From NCBI RefSeq assembly GCF_004762095.1, contig NZ_SIJH01000005.1, forward strand, positions 62,001 to 126,000: 64,000 nt of DNA, given 5' to 3'. This DNA is from Tabrizicola caldifontis (GTDB taxonomy: Bacteria; Pseudomonadota; Alphaproteobacteria; Rhodobacterales; Rhodobacteraceae). The first letter of the stretch is position 1; each line of letters begins with the position of its first letter. A program made the position numbers and the translations under genes. Positions 1 through 8,605 of this stretch are shown here, piece by piece. The notes under the pieces are model-generated. The model did not search any database. It was not told the origin of the DNA and saw only the letters and a program-made list of their open reading frames with translations.

Positions 1-797
1 CCGCGCGGGTCGGCCGCCGTTTCGTCACGATGGATGATTTCGAGCGCGCCAAGGACAAGGTGATGATGGGCGCAGAGCGCCGGTCGATGGTGCTGACCGA
101 CGACCAGAAGGAAAAGACCGCCTATCACGAGGCCGGCCATGCCATCGTCGGTCTGACGCTGCCTAAGTGTGATCCCGTCTACAAGGCGACGATCATCCCG
201 CGCGGCGGCGCCTTGGGGATGGTGGTCAGCCTGCCCGAGATGGACCGGCTTCAGATGCACAAGGACGAGGCGAAGCAGCGCATCGCCATGACCATGGCGG
301 GCAAGGCGGCCGAGATCATCAAGTATGGCGAAGAGGGCGTGTCCTCTGGGCCCGTGGGCGACATCCAGCAGGCCTCGAGCCTGGCGCGCGCCATGGTCAT
401 GCGTTGGGGCATGTCCGACAAGATCGGCAATGTCGATTACTCGGAGGCGCACGAGGGCTATCAGGGCAACACGGCAGGCTTCTCGGTCAGCGCGCAGACC
501 AAGCAGCTGATCGAGGCCGAGGTGAAGGCCCTGATCGACGAGGGCTACGAGACCGCGCGGCGCATCCTGCTGGAGCGCCACGAGGATTTCGAGCGTCTGG
601 CCAAGGGTTTGCTGGAGTATGAGACGCTTACCGGCGACGAGATCCGCAAGGTGATTGCCGGAGAGCCCCTGGGTGGCGACGACGATGCCGACAAGCCGGC
701 GCCGAGCGGTGGCGGCGGGGCCTCGGTTGCGGCGATTCCCAAGACGCGCGGCCGCGGCGCGAAGCCCGGTCCCGAGCCCGAGCCAGCGCCCTTGTGA
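1..797 (+). CDS. ftsH: ATP-dependent zinc metalloprotease FtsH, 3' part only
   Basis: This is the C-terminal part of the membrane-anchored AAA protease that degrades misfolded and regulatory membrane and cytosolic proteins. The reading frame is open from base 3, before the first visible ATG at 30, so the gene enters from the left and the AAA domain is missing from the window. Visible is the end of the AAA lid (ERAKDKVMMGAERRS), followed by the M41 zinc site HEAGH at residues 33-37 counted from the ATG at 30. The SGPVGDIQQA segment then holds the conserved aspartate region, with the helical protease domain after it. The last 35 or so residues are a Gly/Pro/Ala-rich acidic tail, as in many alphaproteobacterial FtsH proteins. 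A strong terminator follows the stop. The identification is secure. Confidence 0.97.
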   Translation, partial: ARVGRRFVTMDDFERAKDKVMMGAERRSMVLTDDQKEKTAYHEAGHAIVGLTLPKCDPVYKATIIPRGGALGMVVSLPEMDRLQMHKDEAKQRIAMTMAGKAAEIIKYGEEGVSSGPVGDIQQASSLARAMVMRWGMSDKIGNVDYSEAHEGYQGNTAGFSVSAQTKQLIEAEVKALIDEGYETARRILLERHEDFERLAKGLLEYETLTGDEIRKVIAGEPLGGDDDADKPAPSGGGGASVAAIPKTRGRGAKPGPEPEPAPL

Positions 798-813
798 CGG
801 AATGTGACAACGT

Positions 814-839
814 AAGGCCCCGCTTCGGCGGGGCCTTTT
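814..839 (+). terminator. Rho-independent terminator after ftsH
   Basis: A perfect 10-bp stem (AAGGCCCCGC / GCGGGGCCTT) closes a TTCG tetraloop and runs into TTTT, 17 bases after the ftsH stop. It separates ftsH from the corA-like gene. Confidence 0.9.
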
Positions 840-891
840 GCATGGGCGGGACAGCCGTTACCCTGTGCCACCCGCAGACGGAGGCAAGGGC

Positions 892-1869
892 GTGATCGCG
901 GCACACAGGACAGCAGAAGACCGGCTGGTGCGAATGGACCTGACGCGCGAGCATCTGCGCGATGCCATCTGGATCGACCTGAGAGCGCCGACCGTAGCGG
1001 AAGAGGATGCGGTCGAAGCGGCCCTTGGCATCGACATTCCCACGCGCGAGGACATGCAGGAGATCGAGGTCTCGTCCCGGATCTACCGCGAGGACGGGGC
1101 GCTGTTCCTGACGGCGCAGGTGGTGGCCACCGATGCCGCCCGGGCAATCGAGATTGGCCCGGTCACCTTCGTTGTGCTGCCCGACAGGCTGGTCAGCGTG
1201 CATTACCATCATCCGGGGTCTTTCGACTCTTTCGCTGACTGGGCCTCGCGGCACGACACGCCGCTGAAATGCGGGGTCGATGCGTTGCTGGGATTGCTGG
1301 AGGCGGTGGTGGACCGGCTGGCCGACATCCTGGAGGCCGAGGCACGGCGGCTTGATGGTCTGTCGCGGCAACTGTTCGCGCCCGACCGGGGTGCCGCGAA
1401 CGGCGAGGACCTGTCTGACCTGCTGCGCAGGATCGGTCTGGCCGAGGACGTGAACGCCAAGGCAAGTGAAAGCCTGGGTACTCTTGTGCGGCTGGTGGGC
1501 TATCTGACGGTGGACAAGGAAGCGCATTCACCGTTGCGCATGGGGCAGGCGACGCGCACCCGGGCCAAGACCCTGTTGCAGGACATCCGCAGCCTGCACG
1601 AAGTGGTTGGCGCGCAGGCCGAGAAGGTCCGCTTCCTGCTGGATGCGACGCTGGGGGTGATCAGCATCCGTCAGTCGGACGTGATAAAGATCTTTTCGGT
1701 CGTTGCCTTCGTATTCCTGCCGCCGACGCTGATTGCCAGCATCTACGGGATGAACTTCGAGCACATGCCGGAACTGTCCTGGACCTGGGGCTATCCGATG
1801 GCGCTGGGGTTGATGGTTCTTTCGGCACTGGTGCCCTGGCTGATCTTTCGCTGGAAGAAATGGCTGTAG
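892..1869 (+). CDS. corA: CorA-family divalent metal channel
   Basis: An inner-membrane pentameric channel of the CorA family, which moves Mg2+ (or Co2+, Ni2+, Zn2+) into, or for some members out of, the cytoplasm. At 325 residues it has the usual family length. A long acidic cytoplasmic N-terminal domain is followed by two C-terminal membrane helices. The GMN signature is at residues 286-288, between the helices and after IY, with MPE following; the protein ends in basic residues (RWKKWL). The GTG at 892 is chosen because GGAGG lies at 880-884 with a 7-base spacer. A further upstream TTG at 838 falls inside the ftsH terminator. The gene stands alone in front of the MOSC gene with only 13 bases between them, so the two are probably cotranscribed. 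The metal specificity cannot be read from the sequence. Confidence 0.92.
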   Translation: MIAAHRTAEDRLVRMDLTREHLRDAIWIDLRAPTVAEEDAVEAALGIDIPTREDMQEIEVSSRIYREDGALFLTAQVVATDAARAIEIGPVTFVVLPDRLVSVHYHHPGSFDSFADWASRHDTPLKCGVDALLGLLEAVVDRLADILEAEARRLDGLSRQLFAPDRGAANGEDLSDLLRRIGLAEDVNAKASESLGTLVRLVGYLTVDKEAHSPLRMGQATRTRAKTLLQDIRSLHEVVGAQAEKVRFLLDATLGVISIRQSDVIKIFSVVAFVFLPPTLIASIYGMNFEHMPELSWTWGYPMALGLMVLSALVPWLIFRWKKWL

Positions 1870-1882
1870 AAGAGGAGAGGCG

Positions 1883-2467
1883 ATGCCTGCCCTGATCCCG
1901 ACCGACCATGTGGCCCGTGTCGTCTGGCTGGGTTATCAGCCTGTGCCGGTGGAAAAGCTAGTGATCACCGCACAGCCGCTGATGGAAATGCCGCTGAGTT
2001 TCTCGGGCTTTGCGGGCGAGGTGCATTCCGGTCTGACGCGGCCGTCGTGCAGCCGGGTCGTGAAGCAGCATCCGAAGGGCACCGAGATCAGGAATGTCCG
2101 GCAGCTTTGCGTGGTCAGTGCCGAGGAAATGGCCGAGGTCGCCCGCGACATGGGGCTGTGCGCGATGGATTACGCCTGGGTCGGCGCCTCTCTGGTGGTC
2201 GAGGGCATCCCGGATTTCACCCATGTCCCGCCGTCGAGCCGGTTGCAGGGGCCGGACGGGGTGACGCTGGTCGTGGACATGGAGAACCTGCCTTGTCAGG
2301 AGCCGGCGGTGACCATCGACAGGGCATTGCCCGGGCAGGGCAAGGCGTTCAAGGCAGCCGCCGCGGGCAAGCGGGGCGTGACGGCCTGGGTCGAGCGCGA
2401 AGGGATCCTGCGGCTGGGCGACGAGCTGCGGTTGCACGTTCCGGCCCAAAGGCCCTGGCGCGGGTGA
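1883..2467 (+). CDS. MOSC domain-containing protein
   Basis: A 194-residue protein made essentially of one MOSC beta-barrel, the fold shared with the C-terminal part of molybdenum-cofactor sulfurase and with YiiM. MOSC-only proteins are thought to handle sulfur or molybdenum cofactor, but few have an assigned reaction. Family-like features are the central VVDMENLPCQEP segment, which carries the conserved cysteine (about residue 138), and the C-terminal GVTAWVEREG followed by LRLGDELRL. No signal peptide is seen, so it should be cytosolic. The ATG at 1883 follows AGAGGAGAGG closely. It lies directly downstream of the corA-like gene. No molybdoenzyme gene is nearby, so the partner is unknown. 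Confidence 0.8.
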   Translation: MPALIPTDHVARVVWLGYQPVPVEKLVITAQPLMEMPLSFSGFAGEVHSGLTRPSCSRVVKQHPKGTEIRNVRQLCVVSAEEMAEVARDMGLCAMDYAWVGASLVVEGIPDFTHVPPSSRLQGPDGVTLVVDMENLPCQEPAVTIDRALPGQGKAFKAAAAGKRGVTAWVEREGILRLGDELRLHVPAQRPWRG

Positions 2468-2692
2468 TCCGGCTGGCCCTGGGCGGGCGCAGCCCCCAGA
2501 CACCCGGCGGGATGTTTGCGCACAGAAGATGGGCAGATACAGCCGAATTTTCCGGCTTTGGTGCCGTGGTTTCTTATGGGAAACAGGTCAGGGCGAATTT
2601 CGCGGTTTTCAGGTCGGAAACCGGCCTAGGCATCGCCGTTTCGCCCGGTATCACGTCGCAAACGGAACAACCTGCCCCGTGGGAGACGCGAC

Positions 2693-4369
2693 ATGGCCTT
2701 CAAGACCGACATCGAAATTGCGCGCGAAGCGAAGAAGAAGCCGATCATGGAGATCGGGGCAAAGCTTGGCATCCCGGCCGAGCATCTGTTGCCCTACGGC
2801 CATGACAAGGCCAAGGTCAGCCAGGAGTTCATCAAGAGCCTGGCCGGCAAGCCCGACGGCAAGCTGATCCTCGTCACCGCGATCAACCCGACGCCGGCGG
2901 GTGAGGGCAAGACCACGACCACGGTGGGCCTGGGCGACGGGCTGAACCGGATCGGCAAGAAGGCGGTGATCTGCATCCGCGAGGCGTCCCTGGGCCCGAA
3001 CTTCGGGATGAAGGGCGGCGCGGCGGGCGGCGGCATGGCCCAGGTCGTGCCGATGGAGGAAATGAACCTTCACTTCACGGGTGACTTCCATGCGATCACC
3101 TCGGCCCACAACCTGCTGGCGGCCATGATCGACAACCACATCTACTGGGGCAACGAACTTGGCATCGACGAGCGCCGCGTGGTCTGGCGCCGGGTGATGG
3201 ACATGAACGACCGCGCGCTGCGCGACATCGTGGTCAGCCTCGGCGGGGTATCGAACGGCTTCCCGCGTCAGACCGGGTTCGACATCACGGTCGCCTCGGA
3301 AGTCATGGCTATCCTGTGCCTCGCCAACGACCTGGAAGATCTGCAGAAGCGTCTGGGCGACATCGTGGTGGCCTATACCCGCGACAAGAAGCCGATCTAC
3401 TGCCGCGACCTCAAGGCCGACGGCGCGATGACGGTGCTTCTGAAGGACGCGATGCAGCCGAACTTGGTGCAGACGCTGGAAAACAACCCCGCCTTCGTCC
3501 ACGGCGGCCCCTTCGCCAACATCGCGCATGGCTGCAACAGCGTCATCGCCACGAAGACGGCGCTGAAGCTGGGCGAGTACGTCGTGACCGAGGCGGGCTT
3601 CGGCGCCGACCTCGGGGCCGAGAAGTTCTTTGACATCAAGTGCCGCAAGGCCGGACTGAAACCCGCCGCTGCGGTGATCGTGGCCACGGTCCGCGCGATG
3701 AAGATGAACGGCGGCGTGGCCAAGGCCGATCTCGGCGCCGAGAATGTCGAGGCAGTGAAGAAGGGCTGTCCGAACCTCGGCCGCCACATCGCCAACGTCA
3801 AGAGCTTCGGCGTGCCGGTCGTCGTGGCGATCAACCACTTCTACAGCGACACGGATGCCGAAATCGCGGCGGTGAAGGCCTATGTCGCCGAACAGGGCGC
3901 CGAGGCGGTTCTGTGCAAGCACTGGGCGCAGGGCTCTGCCGGGATCGAGGATCTGGCGCGCGCCGTGGTCAAGCTTGCCGAAAGCGGCGCCTCGACCTTC
4001 GCGCCGCTTTATCCCGACGAGATGGGCCTGTTCCAGAAGATCGAGACCATCGCCAAGCGCATCTACCACGCCGACGAGGTGCTGGCCGACAAGTCGATCC
4101 GCGACCAGCTGAAGGCCTGGGAGGCCGCGGGCTATGGTCACCTGCCGATCTGCATGGCCAAGACGCAATACAGCTTCTCGACCGACCCCAACCTGCGCGG
4201 CGCGCCGACAGGCCATTCGGTCCCAGTGCGCGAGGTGCGACTGTCGGCCGGCGCGGGCTTCATCGTGGTGATCTGCGGCGAGATCATGACCATGCCGGGC
4301 CTGCCCAAGGTGCCGAGCGCCGAGGTGATCCGCCTGAACGAACAGGGCCAGGTCGAGGGCCTGTTCTAA
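2693..4369 (+). CDS. fhs: Formate--tetrahydrofolate ligase
   Basis: This enzyme (EC 6.3.4.3) joins formate to tetrahydrofolate using ATP to give 10-formyl-THF, in the cytosol. It is 558 residues, the normal size. The ATP-binding P-loop TPAGEGKT is at residues 67-74, and the family blocks [18 protein letters not shown] and [14 protein letters not shown] are all present. The ATG at 2693 has GGGAGACG just upstream. It heads a one-carbon cluster: chorismate mutase, a divergent folD and a canonical folD follow on the same strand at short spacing. The trio could run formate into methylene-THF for biosynthesis, or run backwards as an oxidation route for methyl groups; both uses are known in Rhodobacteraceae. 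The 225 bases upstream hold no gene and no riboswitch that I could recognise. Confidence 0.97.
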   Translation: MAFKTDIEIAREAKKKPIMEIGAKLGIPAEHLLPYGHDKAKVSQEFIKSLAGKPDGKLILVTAINPTPAGEGKTTTTVGLGDGLNRIGKKAVICIREASLGPNFGMKGGAAGGGMAQVVPMEEMNLHFTGDFHAITSAHNLLAAMIDNHIYWGNELGIDERRVVWRRVMDMNDRALRDIVVSLGGVSNGFPRQTGFDITVASEVMAILCLANDLEDLQKRLGDIVVAYTRDKKPIYCRDLKADGAMTVLLKDAMQPNLVQTLENNPAFVHGGPFANIAHGCNSVIATKTALKLGEYVVTEAGFGADLGAEKFFDIKCRKAGLKPAAAVIVATVRAMKMNGGVAKADLGAENVEAVKKGCPNLGRHIANVKSFGVPVVVAINHFYSDTDAEIAAVKAYVAEQGAEAVLCKHWAQGSAGIEDLARAVVKLAESGASTFAPLYPDEMGLFQKIETIAKRIYHADEVLADKSIRDQLKAWEAAGYGHLPICMAKTQYSFSTDPNLRGAPTGHSVPVREVRLSAGAGFIVVICGEIMTMPGLPKVPSAEVIRLNEQGQVEGLF

Positions 4370-4391
4370 GCGGTCGCATTGCCTATGGCGG

Positions 4392-4416
4392 GGCATCCCC
4401 TTATCTCGGGGGTGCC
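4392..4416. other. Hairpin between fhs and the chorismate mutase gene
   Basis: GGCATCCCC and GGGGGTGCC pair across a 7-base loop (9 pairs, one of them G-U), 22 bases after the fhs stop. There is no T tract, so it is more likely a stabilising or attenuating hairpin than a full terminator. Confidence 0.35.
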
Positions 4417-4434
4417 TCGCCCAGGGAGACGACG

Positions 4435-4746
4435 ATGCGAAAGCCCGCAGACTGCACGACAATGGCCCATATCCGGGCTGAGATCGACCGGCTGGACGAG
4501 GATATCGTCCGGCTCTTTGCAGAGCGGGCGGCCTATATCGACCGCGCGGCCGAGATCAAGGCAGAGGCCGACCTGCCTGCCCGGATCGAGGCCCGCGTCG
4601 AGGAAGTGGTACGGAACGTCCGCCGCCATGCTGCCACCTACGGGCTGCCGCCCGATCTGGTGGAAAAGCTTTGGCGACGGCTGATCGACTGGTCGATCGC
4701 GCGCGAGGAAAGCAAGCTTGGACCGGACAGTCTGAGGAAGGGATGA
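4435..4746 (+). CDS. AroQ-type chorismate mutase, small
   Basis: A 103-residue all-helical protein of the AroQ class, which converts chorismate to prephenate. The first helix carries the typical pattern IRAEIDRLDEDIVRLFAERA, followed by the EIK segment. The later helices hold RIEARVEEVVRNV and the long C-terminal helix ending DWSIAREE. Candidate active-site residues are the arginine of helix 1 (about residue 14), Arg30 and Lys41; these are positional guesses. Some close relatives act as isochorismate-pyruvate lyases, so the exact substrate is open. The ATG at 4435 follows GGGAGACG. It sits between fhs and folD, 7 bases before folD, an odd place for an aromatic-pathway gene unless coupled to p-aminobenzoate/folate supply. 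Confidence 0.8.
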   Translation: MRKPADCTTMAHIRAEIDRLDEDIVRLFAERAAYIDRAAEIKAEADLPARIEARVEEVVRNVRRHAATYGLPPDLVEKLWRRLIDWSIAREESKLGPDSLRKG

Positions 4747-4753
4747 GCGCGGG

Positions 4754-5632
4754 ATGCCTGCCACGCTGATTGACGGCAAGGCCATTGCGGCCCGAATGCG
4801 TGAGGAAACGCGGGCTGAGGCCGCACGGCTGACGGCACTGGGCTGGACGCCGCGGCTGGTGTCGATTTCGGTCGGCGATGTGGCAGCGGCAGAGCTTTAC
4901 GTCCGCAACCAGCAGAAGTCGGCCGAAGCCTCGGGCGTTGGATTCGAGGCGCGGAACTATCCCGAGACGATCAGCCTGGAGCAATTGCAGGGCGTGCTGG
5001 CAGGTCTGAACGCGGATCCGAGGGTGAACGGGATCATCATCCAGCGGCCGCTGCCTTCGCACATCCCGGTGAAGGCGTTGCAGAAGGCCGTACATCCCCT
5101 GAAGGATGTCGAGGGTATGCATCCCGCCTCGATCGGCAATATCGTGTACAACGATCTGGTGCTGGGCCCTTGCACCGCAGTCGCCGCGGTCGAGATCCTG
5201 AAGACCCTGCCGCTGAGGATGGAAGGGCTGGATGTCTGCGTGATCGGGCATTCCGAAATCGTGGGCAAGCCCATCGCCTTCCTGATGATGGGGCTGGGGG
5301 CTACGGTCACGGTCTGCCACCACATGACGCGCCAGGTCGCGGTGCACAGCCGGGCGGCGGATGCCGTCTTTGTGGCGGTAGGCAAGCCCGGCCTGGTGCG
5401 CGGCGAGATGCTGAAACCCGGCGCGGCGCTGATCGACATAGGCATCAACCGTGTTGACGGCCGCACTGTGGGAGATGCGGATTTTGCCAGTTGCGCCGAG
5501 GTAGCGGGATGGATCACGCCGGTCCCCGGCGGGGTGGGGCCGGTGACCGTGGCGATCCTGATGAAGAACGCGGTGCTGGCGACGCAGCTGCAGATGGAAC
5601 ATTACCGCACTGCCTTTGCGGCGGCGGTCTAG
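4754..5632 (+). CDS. folD: Divergent FolD paralogue, probable NAD(P)-dependent methylene-THF dehydrogenase
   Basis: A 292-residue FolD-family protein. Bifunctional FolD oxidises 5,10-methylene-THF and then hydrolyses methenyl-THF to 10-formyl-THF. The fold is intact: folate-site YVRN at 49-52, GIIIQRPLP around Gln97, Rossmann GHSEIVGKP at about 165-173, and TPVPGGVGP near the end. However, the lysine expected after YVRN (Lys54 in E. coli, Lys56 in human MTHFD1) is Gln53 here. The second aspartate of the DVDG motif is also changed, to Glu120 (DVEG). In the human enzyme, changing this lysine is known to remove cyclohydrolase but not dehydrogenase activity. I infer a dehydrogenase with little or no cyclohydrolase activity, complemented by the canonical FolD encoded 8 bases downstream. 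Reduced activity or a different pterin substrate is possible. Confidence 0.85.
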   Translation: MPATLIDGKAIAARMREETRAEAARLTALGWTPRLVSISVGDVAAAELYVRNQQKSAEASGVGFEARNYPETISLEQLQGVLAGLNADPRVNGIIIQRPLPSHIPVKALQKAVHPLKDVEGMHPASIGNIVYNDLVLGPCTAVAAVEILKTLPLRMEGLDVCVIGHSEIVGKPIAFLMMGLGATVTVCHHMTRQVAVHSRAADAVFVAVGKPGLVRGEMLKPGAALIDIGINRVDGRTVGDADFASCAEVAGWITPVPGGVGPVTVAILMKNAVLATQLQMEHYRTAFAAAV

Positions 5633-5640
5633 GGGGAGGG

Positions 5641-6537
5641 ATGGCGATGACGGCCAGGGTGATAGACGGCAAGGCCTTTGCGGCACGGGTGCGGGCGCAG
5701 GTCGCGGAACATGTGGCACGGCTGAAGGAGGAGAACGGGATCCAGCCAGGTCTTGCCGTGGTGCTGGTGGGCGAGGATCCGGCCTCGAAGGTCTATGTCA
5801 GGAACAAGCATGCCTCGACGATCGAGGTCGGGATGGCAAGCTTCGAGCATCGCCTGCCGGCCGAGACATCGGAAGCCGACCTTCTGGCACTGATCGACCG
5901 GTTGAACGCGGACCCGAAGGTGCACGGAATTCTGGTGCAACTGCCGCTGCCGGGGCATCTGAACTCGGAATTGGTCATCAACCGGATCAATCCGGCGAAG
6001 GATGTGGACGGGTTCCACATTTCCAATGTCGGGCTGCTGGGAACCGGGCAGAAGGCGATGGTGCCCTGCACACCACTGGGATGCCTGATGATGCTGCGGG
6101 ATCACCACGGCAAGCTTGCCGGGCTCGAGGCGGTTGTGGTGGGCCGGTCGAACATCGTCGGGAAGCCGATGGCGCAGCTTCTTCTGGGTGACAGCTGCAC
6201 AGTGACGATCGCGCACAGCCGGACGAAGAACCTGGCCGAGGTCTGCCGCCGCGCCGACATCCTGGTTGCGGCGGTAGGCCGGCCAGAGATGATCACCGGC
6301 GACATGGTGAAGCCGGGGGCTACGGTGATCGATGTCGGCATCAACCGGATCGAGCGCGATGGGAAGGGTGTCCTGGTGGGCGACGTGCATTACACGAGCG
6401 CAGCAGAGGTTGCGGGGGCGATCACCCCGGTGCCGGGTGGTGTCGGGCCCATGACCATTGCCTGCCTTCTGGCCAACACGCTGACTGCCAGCTGCCGGGC
6501 GCATGGACTGGCCGAGCCCGAAGGGCTGACCGCTTAG
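5641..6537 (+). CDS. folD: Bifunctional methylenetetrahydrofolate dehydrogenase / methenyltetrahydrofolate cyclohydrolase
   Basis: The canonical FolD of the pair, 298 residues. It interconverts methylene-THF, methenyl-THF and 10-formyl-THF using NADP+. All expected catalytic positions are present: Tyr52 and Lys56 in YVRNK, Gln100 in ILVQLPLP, and Asp123 in KDVDGFH. The Rossmann segment GRSNIVGKP and the C-terminal [11 protein letters not shown] are also there. The ATG at 5641 is chosen over a far-upstream in-frame start because GGGGGAGGG lies immediately before it and the protein then matches the family length. It is the last gene of the fhs cluster and is convergent with pdeM, whose stop is 17 bases away. 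Confidence 0.96.
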   Translation: MAMTARVIDGKAFAARVRAQVAEHVARLKEENGIQPGLAVVLVGEDPASKVYVRNKHASTIEVGMASFEHRLPAETSEADLLALIDRLNADPKVHGILVQLPLPGHLNSELVINRINPAKDVDGFHISNVGLLGTGQKAMVPCTPLGCLMMLRDHHGKLAGLEAVVVGRSNIVGKPMAQLLLGDSCTVTIAHSRTKNLAEVCRRADILVAAVGRPEMITGDMVKPGATVIDVGINRIERDGKGVLVGDVHYTSAAEVAGAITPVPGGVGPMTIACLLANTLTASCRAHGLAEPEGLTA

Positions 6538-6554
6538 GCTGGGCAGCACGCCAC

Positions 6555-7211
6555 CTACCTGGGCATCGGAATGGCAAGGACGCGCGGGCCCGTCAGGACT
6601 GCCAGTGCATCCTGCGCCATCAGGGTGGCCAGCGCCGGATCATCGCAGCGCAGGCCTCCGGTGTAGGTGCCGTAGGCGGGCAGGATAAGCCGGCTCGAGT
6701 CGACCAGAAAACAGGGGCGCCACTGGCCGGCAAGCTGGGCTTTCGGGTGGTAGTGTCCCGATATCTCTGCCCGGTCTGCCGGGTCGGCAATGTGGCGGAA
6801 GGTGAAGGGCCGCAGACCGAGTTCGGACCGGTGAGAGCCGCCGAGTTCGATCGGGCCGGGGTCGTGGTTGCCGGTGATCCAGATCCAGGTGCGCCCGGCG
6901 ATCAACCGGGCAAGCCAGAGACGGTATGTGTCATCAAGGCCATTGGCGGCGGCAAGGTCATCGAAGCTGTCGCCAAGGCAGATGACTGTGCTGGCCCCCG
7001 TGGCGTCGATATCTCGGTCGAGCTTTTCCAGAGTCGCGTGCGTTTCATACGGCGGCAACAGCGCTCCGCTGCGGCGTGCAAAGCGTTCGGATCTGCCGAG
7101 ATGCAGGTCAGAAACGGCAAGCAATCCACTTGCGGGCCAGAACATGGCCCCTGATGGCATCAGGTGCAGGGTTTCGCCCCAAAAGCTGCAAGGGACCATC
7201 GGTCGTGACAC
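6555..7211 (-). CDS. pdeM: Ligase-associated DNA damage response phosphoesterase PdeM
   Basis: A calcineurin-like metallophosphoesterase of the PdeM family, 218 residues. It belongs to the set encoded with an ATP-dependent DNA ligase, an exonuclease and an Lhr-like helicase in many bacteria. The metal-binding motifs appear in order: SDLHLGRS (Asp/His), GDSFDD, GNHD and GHYHPK. No signal peptide is seen. The start is uncertain: ATG at 7211 or a second ATG at 7199, neither with a clear ribosome-binding site. In most genomes pdeM directly follows the helicase gene. Here the helicase lies on the same strand about 5.7 kb upstream, with glycan genes between, so the pair appears split by an insertion. 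The substrate is not established. Confidence 0.88.
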   Translation of the reverse strand: MSRPMVPCSFWGETLHLMPSGAMFWPASGLLAVSDLHLGRSERFARRSGALLPPYETHATLEKLDRDIDATGASTVICLGDSFDDLAAANGLDDTYRLWLARLIAGRTWIWITGNHDPGPIELGGSHRSELGLRPFTFRHIADPADRAEISGHYHPKAQLAGQWRPCFLVDSSRLILPAYGTYTGGLRCDDPALATLMAQDALAVLTGPRVLAIPMPR

Positions 7212-7341
7212 GCCTGTTTCACGGGCGAACGCCCGGGATCAGGATCATCCTATGACAATGACCGCGCGGAGCCGCCAGCGCAATCTGAACGGTGGAAGCG
7301 AACAACCCCGGACCAGATTTGGGCTCGGAATGCGCCCGAAA

Positions 7342-7605
7342 TCAGCCCCTGTAGCAGGTGGCCTTCTTGCCAGAACCGGCCGGCGAGCAGACCCAGCTTG
7401 CTCCCCTGGCAAGGCCCCGCGCCTTGATGATCGCCGCGCGGGTGCGGGCGATGGCTTCGGCATTCGAAATCGGCCTTGCTGCGTTGGCGAACCAGTCGAA
7501 CTGGACGGACGGACGCGAGGAACGGTCCTCTGACGCAAGAACCGGCATGCCGGACAATGCCGCTATTGCCGCCACCGCGACCAGCCCGAAGCGCTTTCTA
7601 GCCAT
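7342..7605 (-). CDS. Small secreted two-cysteine protein, unknown function
   Basis: An 87-residue protein that I do not recognise. It begins MARKRF, followed by a hydrophobic run and a likely signal peptidase site near PVLASED, so the mature form of about 62 residues should be periplasmic. The C-terminal end carries WVCSPAG and ATCYRG; these two cysteines, separated by 10 residues, could form a disulfide. The ATG at 7605 has AGGGGGA upstream, and an alternative longer frame lacks such support. It lies between the GH26-like gene (7703-8593) and pdeM on the same strand. Whether it belongs to the glycan block or is independent cannot be told. Confidence 0.7.
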   Translation of the reverse strand: MARKRFGLVAVAAIAALSGMPVLASEDRSSRPSVQFDWFANAARPISNAEAIARTRAAIIKARGLARGASWVCSPAGSGKKATCYRG

Positions 7606-7702
7606 CGCACGATCCCCCTGATGGGTGCGGCGCGAACGCCGCACGTCAACAAGGGATTCATGCCGGTCTTTCTGGCCCAAATCGGTCGGGAAATGGGCGA
7701 TT

Positions 7703-8593
7703 TCAGGAATTGTCCGGCAGGGTGCGCTTGTCCACGCGCCAGTCGGGCAGTCCGAAGCCATCACGCCAGGGGTAGACTTCGGGCTGGTTGAAATAGACCG
7801 AGCCAATCAGCAGAGGCATGTTAGGCCGGGTCTGGCGAACCTGGTTTTCCCAAAGGTTTACATAGGCTTCGCGGCCGGAATAGCCCACCTCGGCCACAAG
7901 GATCGGCTTGCCGAAGCCCTTGAGCCGATCATAGCGTTCGGTCAGCCAGTCCTCGAACGTCTTCGCTCCTCCCAGGACTTTCTCCTCCCAGGGTTCCAGT
8001 CCGAAGATCGACATGCCCACAATGTCGACATAATCGTCACCGGGATAGTATTCGGTCGCATTTTCCAGCCCCAGTGGCGACCAGACAACGTTGATGTTCG
8101 GCGCCTCGTCCCGGCAGATGTCGATCATGCGGCGGTAGGCAGCAATATAGTCCTCGGGGCGCCAGCCGGCCCAGATGAAATGGCCTTCGTCATAGTCCAT
8201 TTCATGCCCCCAGCGGACAGAGATTGGGCTTTGCAGCGTGCCGATCACCGAACAGATGCTACGCATGTTGGCATCGTAGTATCCCGCCCGGATCCCGTCT
8301 CGCAGGAACCTGGCCGTGTTGCGTTCGCTGCGGGTCCACGTCCATGGCTCGATGGTAATCAGAAGGGCGCGGTTGCGGGCCAGGGCATACTGGTCGACAT
8401 CCAGAAGCGAGGACAGGTTCACGTCCTCCCAGGGCAGGAAGACATGTTCGATCGTCACCTGCGTGTCGGCCTGGAATTGCCCATCGGGATCGTAGACGCC
8501 GAAGGGCAGGTCGCCGGGTGGTGCTGCCTCGCCTGGCAAGGCGAGGGGCAGGCAGAGACTCAGGGCCAGTGCAACTTTTCTTGTGCCATTCAT
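7703..8593 (-). CDS. Secreted GH26-like glycoside hydrolase
   Basis: A 296-residue protein with a signal peptide (MNGTRK, hydrophobic stretch, cleavage near GEAA) and a TIM-barrel glycosidase domain resembling family GH26. That family includes beta-1,4-mannanases, lichenases and beta-1,3-xylanases. The likely acid/base is the Glu in RWGHEMD (family pattern HEM/N) and the likely nucleophile is the Glu in VAEVGYSG. IWAGWRPEDY and NVVWSPLG match barrel-strand patterns. The ATG at 8593 has GAGGAGAG upstream. It is the last gene of the uxs-galE-GT2 operon, 12 bases after GT2. A secreted hydrolase paired with a synthase-type GT2 usually trims or releases the polymer being exported, as BcsZ does for cellulose. 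The substrate is not determined. Confidence 0.8.
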   Translation of the reverse strand: MNGTRKVALALSLCLPLALPGEAAPPGDLPFGVYDPDGQFQADTQVTIEHVFLPWEDVNLSSLLDVDQYALARNRALLITIEPWTWTRSERNTARFLRDGIRAGYYDANMRSICSVIGTLQSPISVRWGHEMDYDEGHFIWAGWRPEDYIAAYRRMIDICRDEAPNINVVWSPLGLENATEYYPGDDYVDIVGMSIFGLEPWEEKVLGGAKTFEDWLTERYDRLKGFGKPILVAEVGYSGREAYVNLWENQVRQTRPNMPLLIGSVYFNQPEVYPWRDGFGLPDWRVDKRTLPDNS

Positions 8594-8605
8594 CGCAGTC
8601 TCTCC

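Noticed and set aside
2468-2692. Possible folate riboswitch before fhs
   Set aside because: I found no conserved THF riboswitch core. The leader has only weak pairing.
2651-4462. Long 603-codon frame on the minus strand opposite fhs
   Set aside because: High GC makes the opposite strand of a strong coding gene stay open. It has no ribosome-binding site or recognisable motif, and its His/Asp/Arg-rich make-up is typical of a shadow.
4754-6537. The two folD genes as a recent tandem duplication
   Set aside because: The proteins differ at most positions outside the motifs and in catalytic residues, so they are old paralogues.
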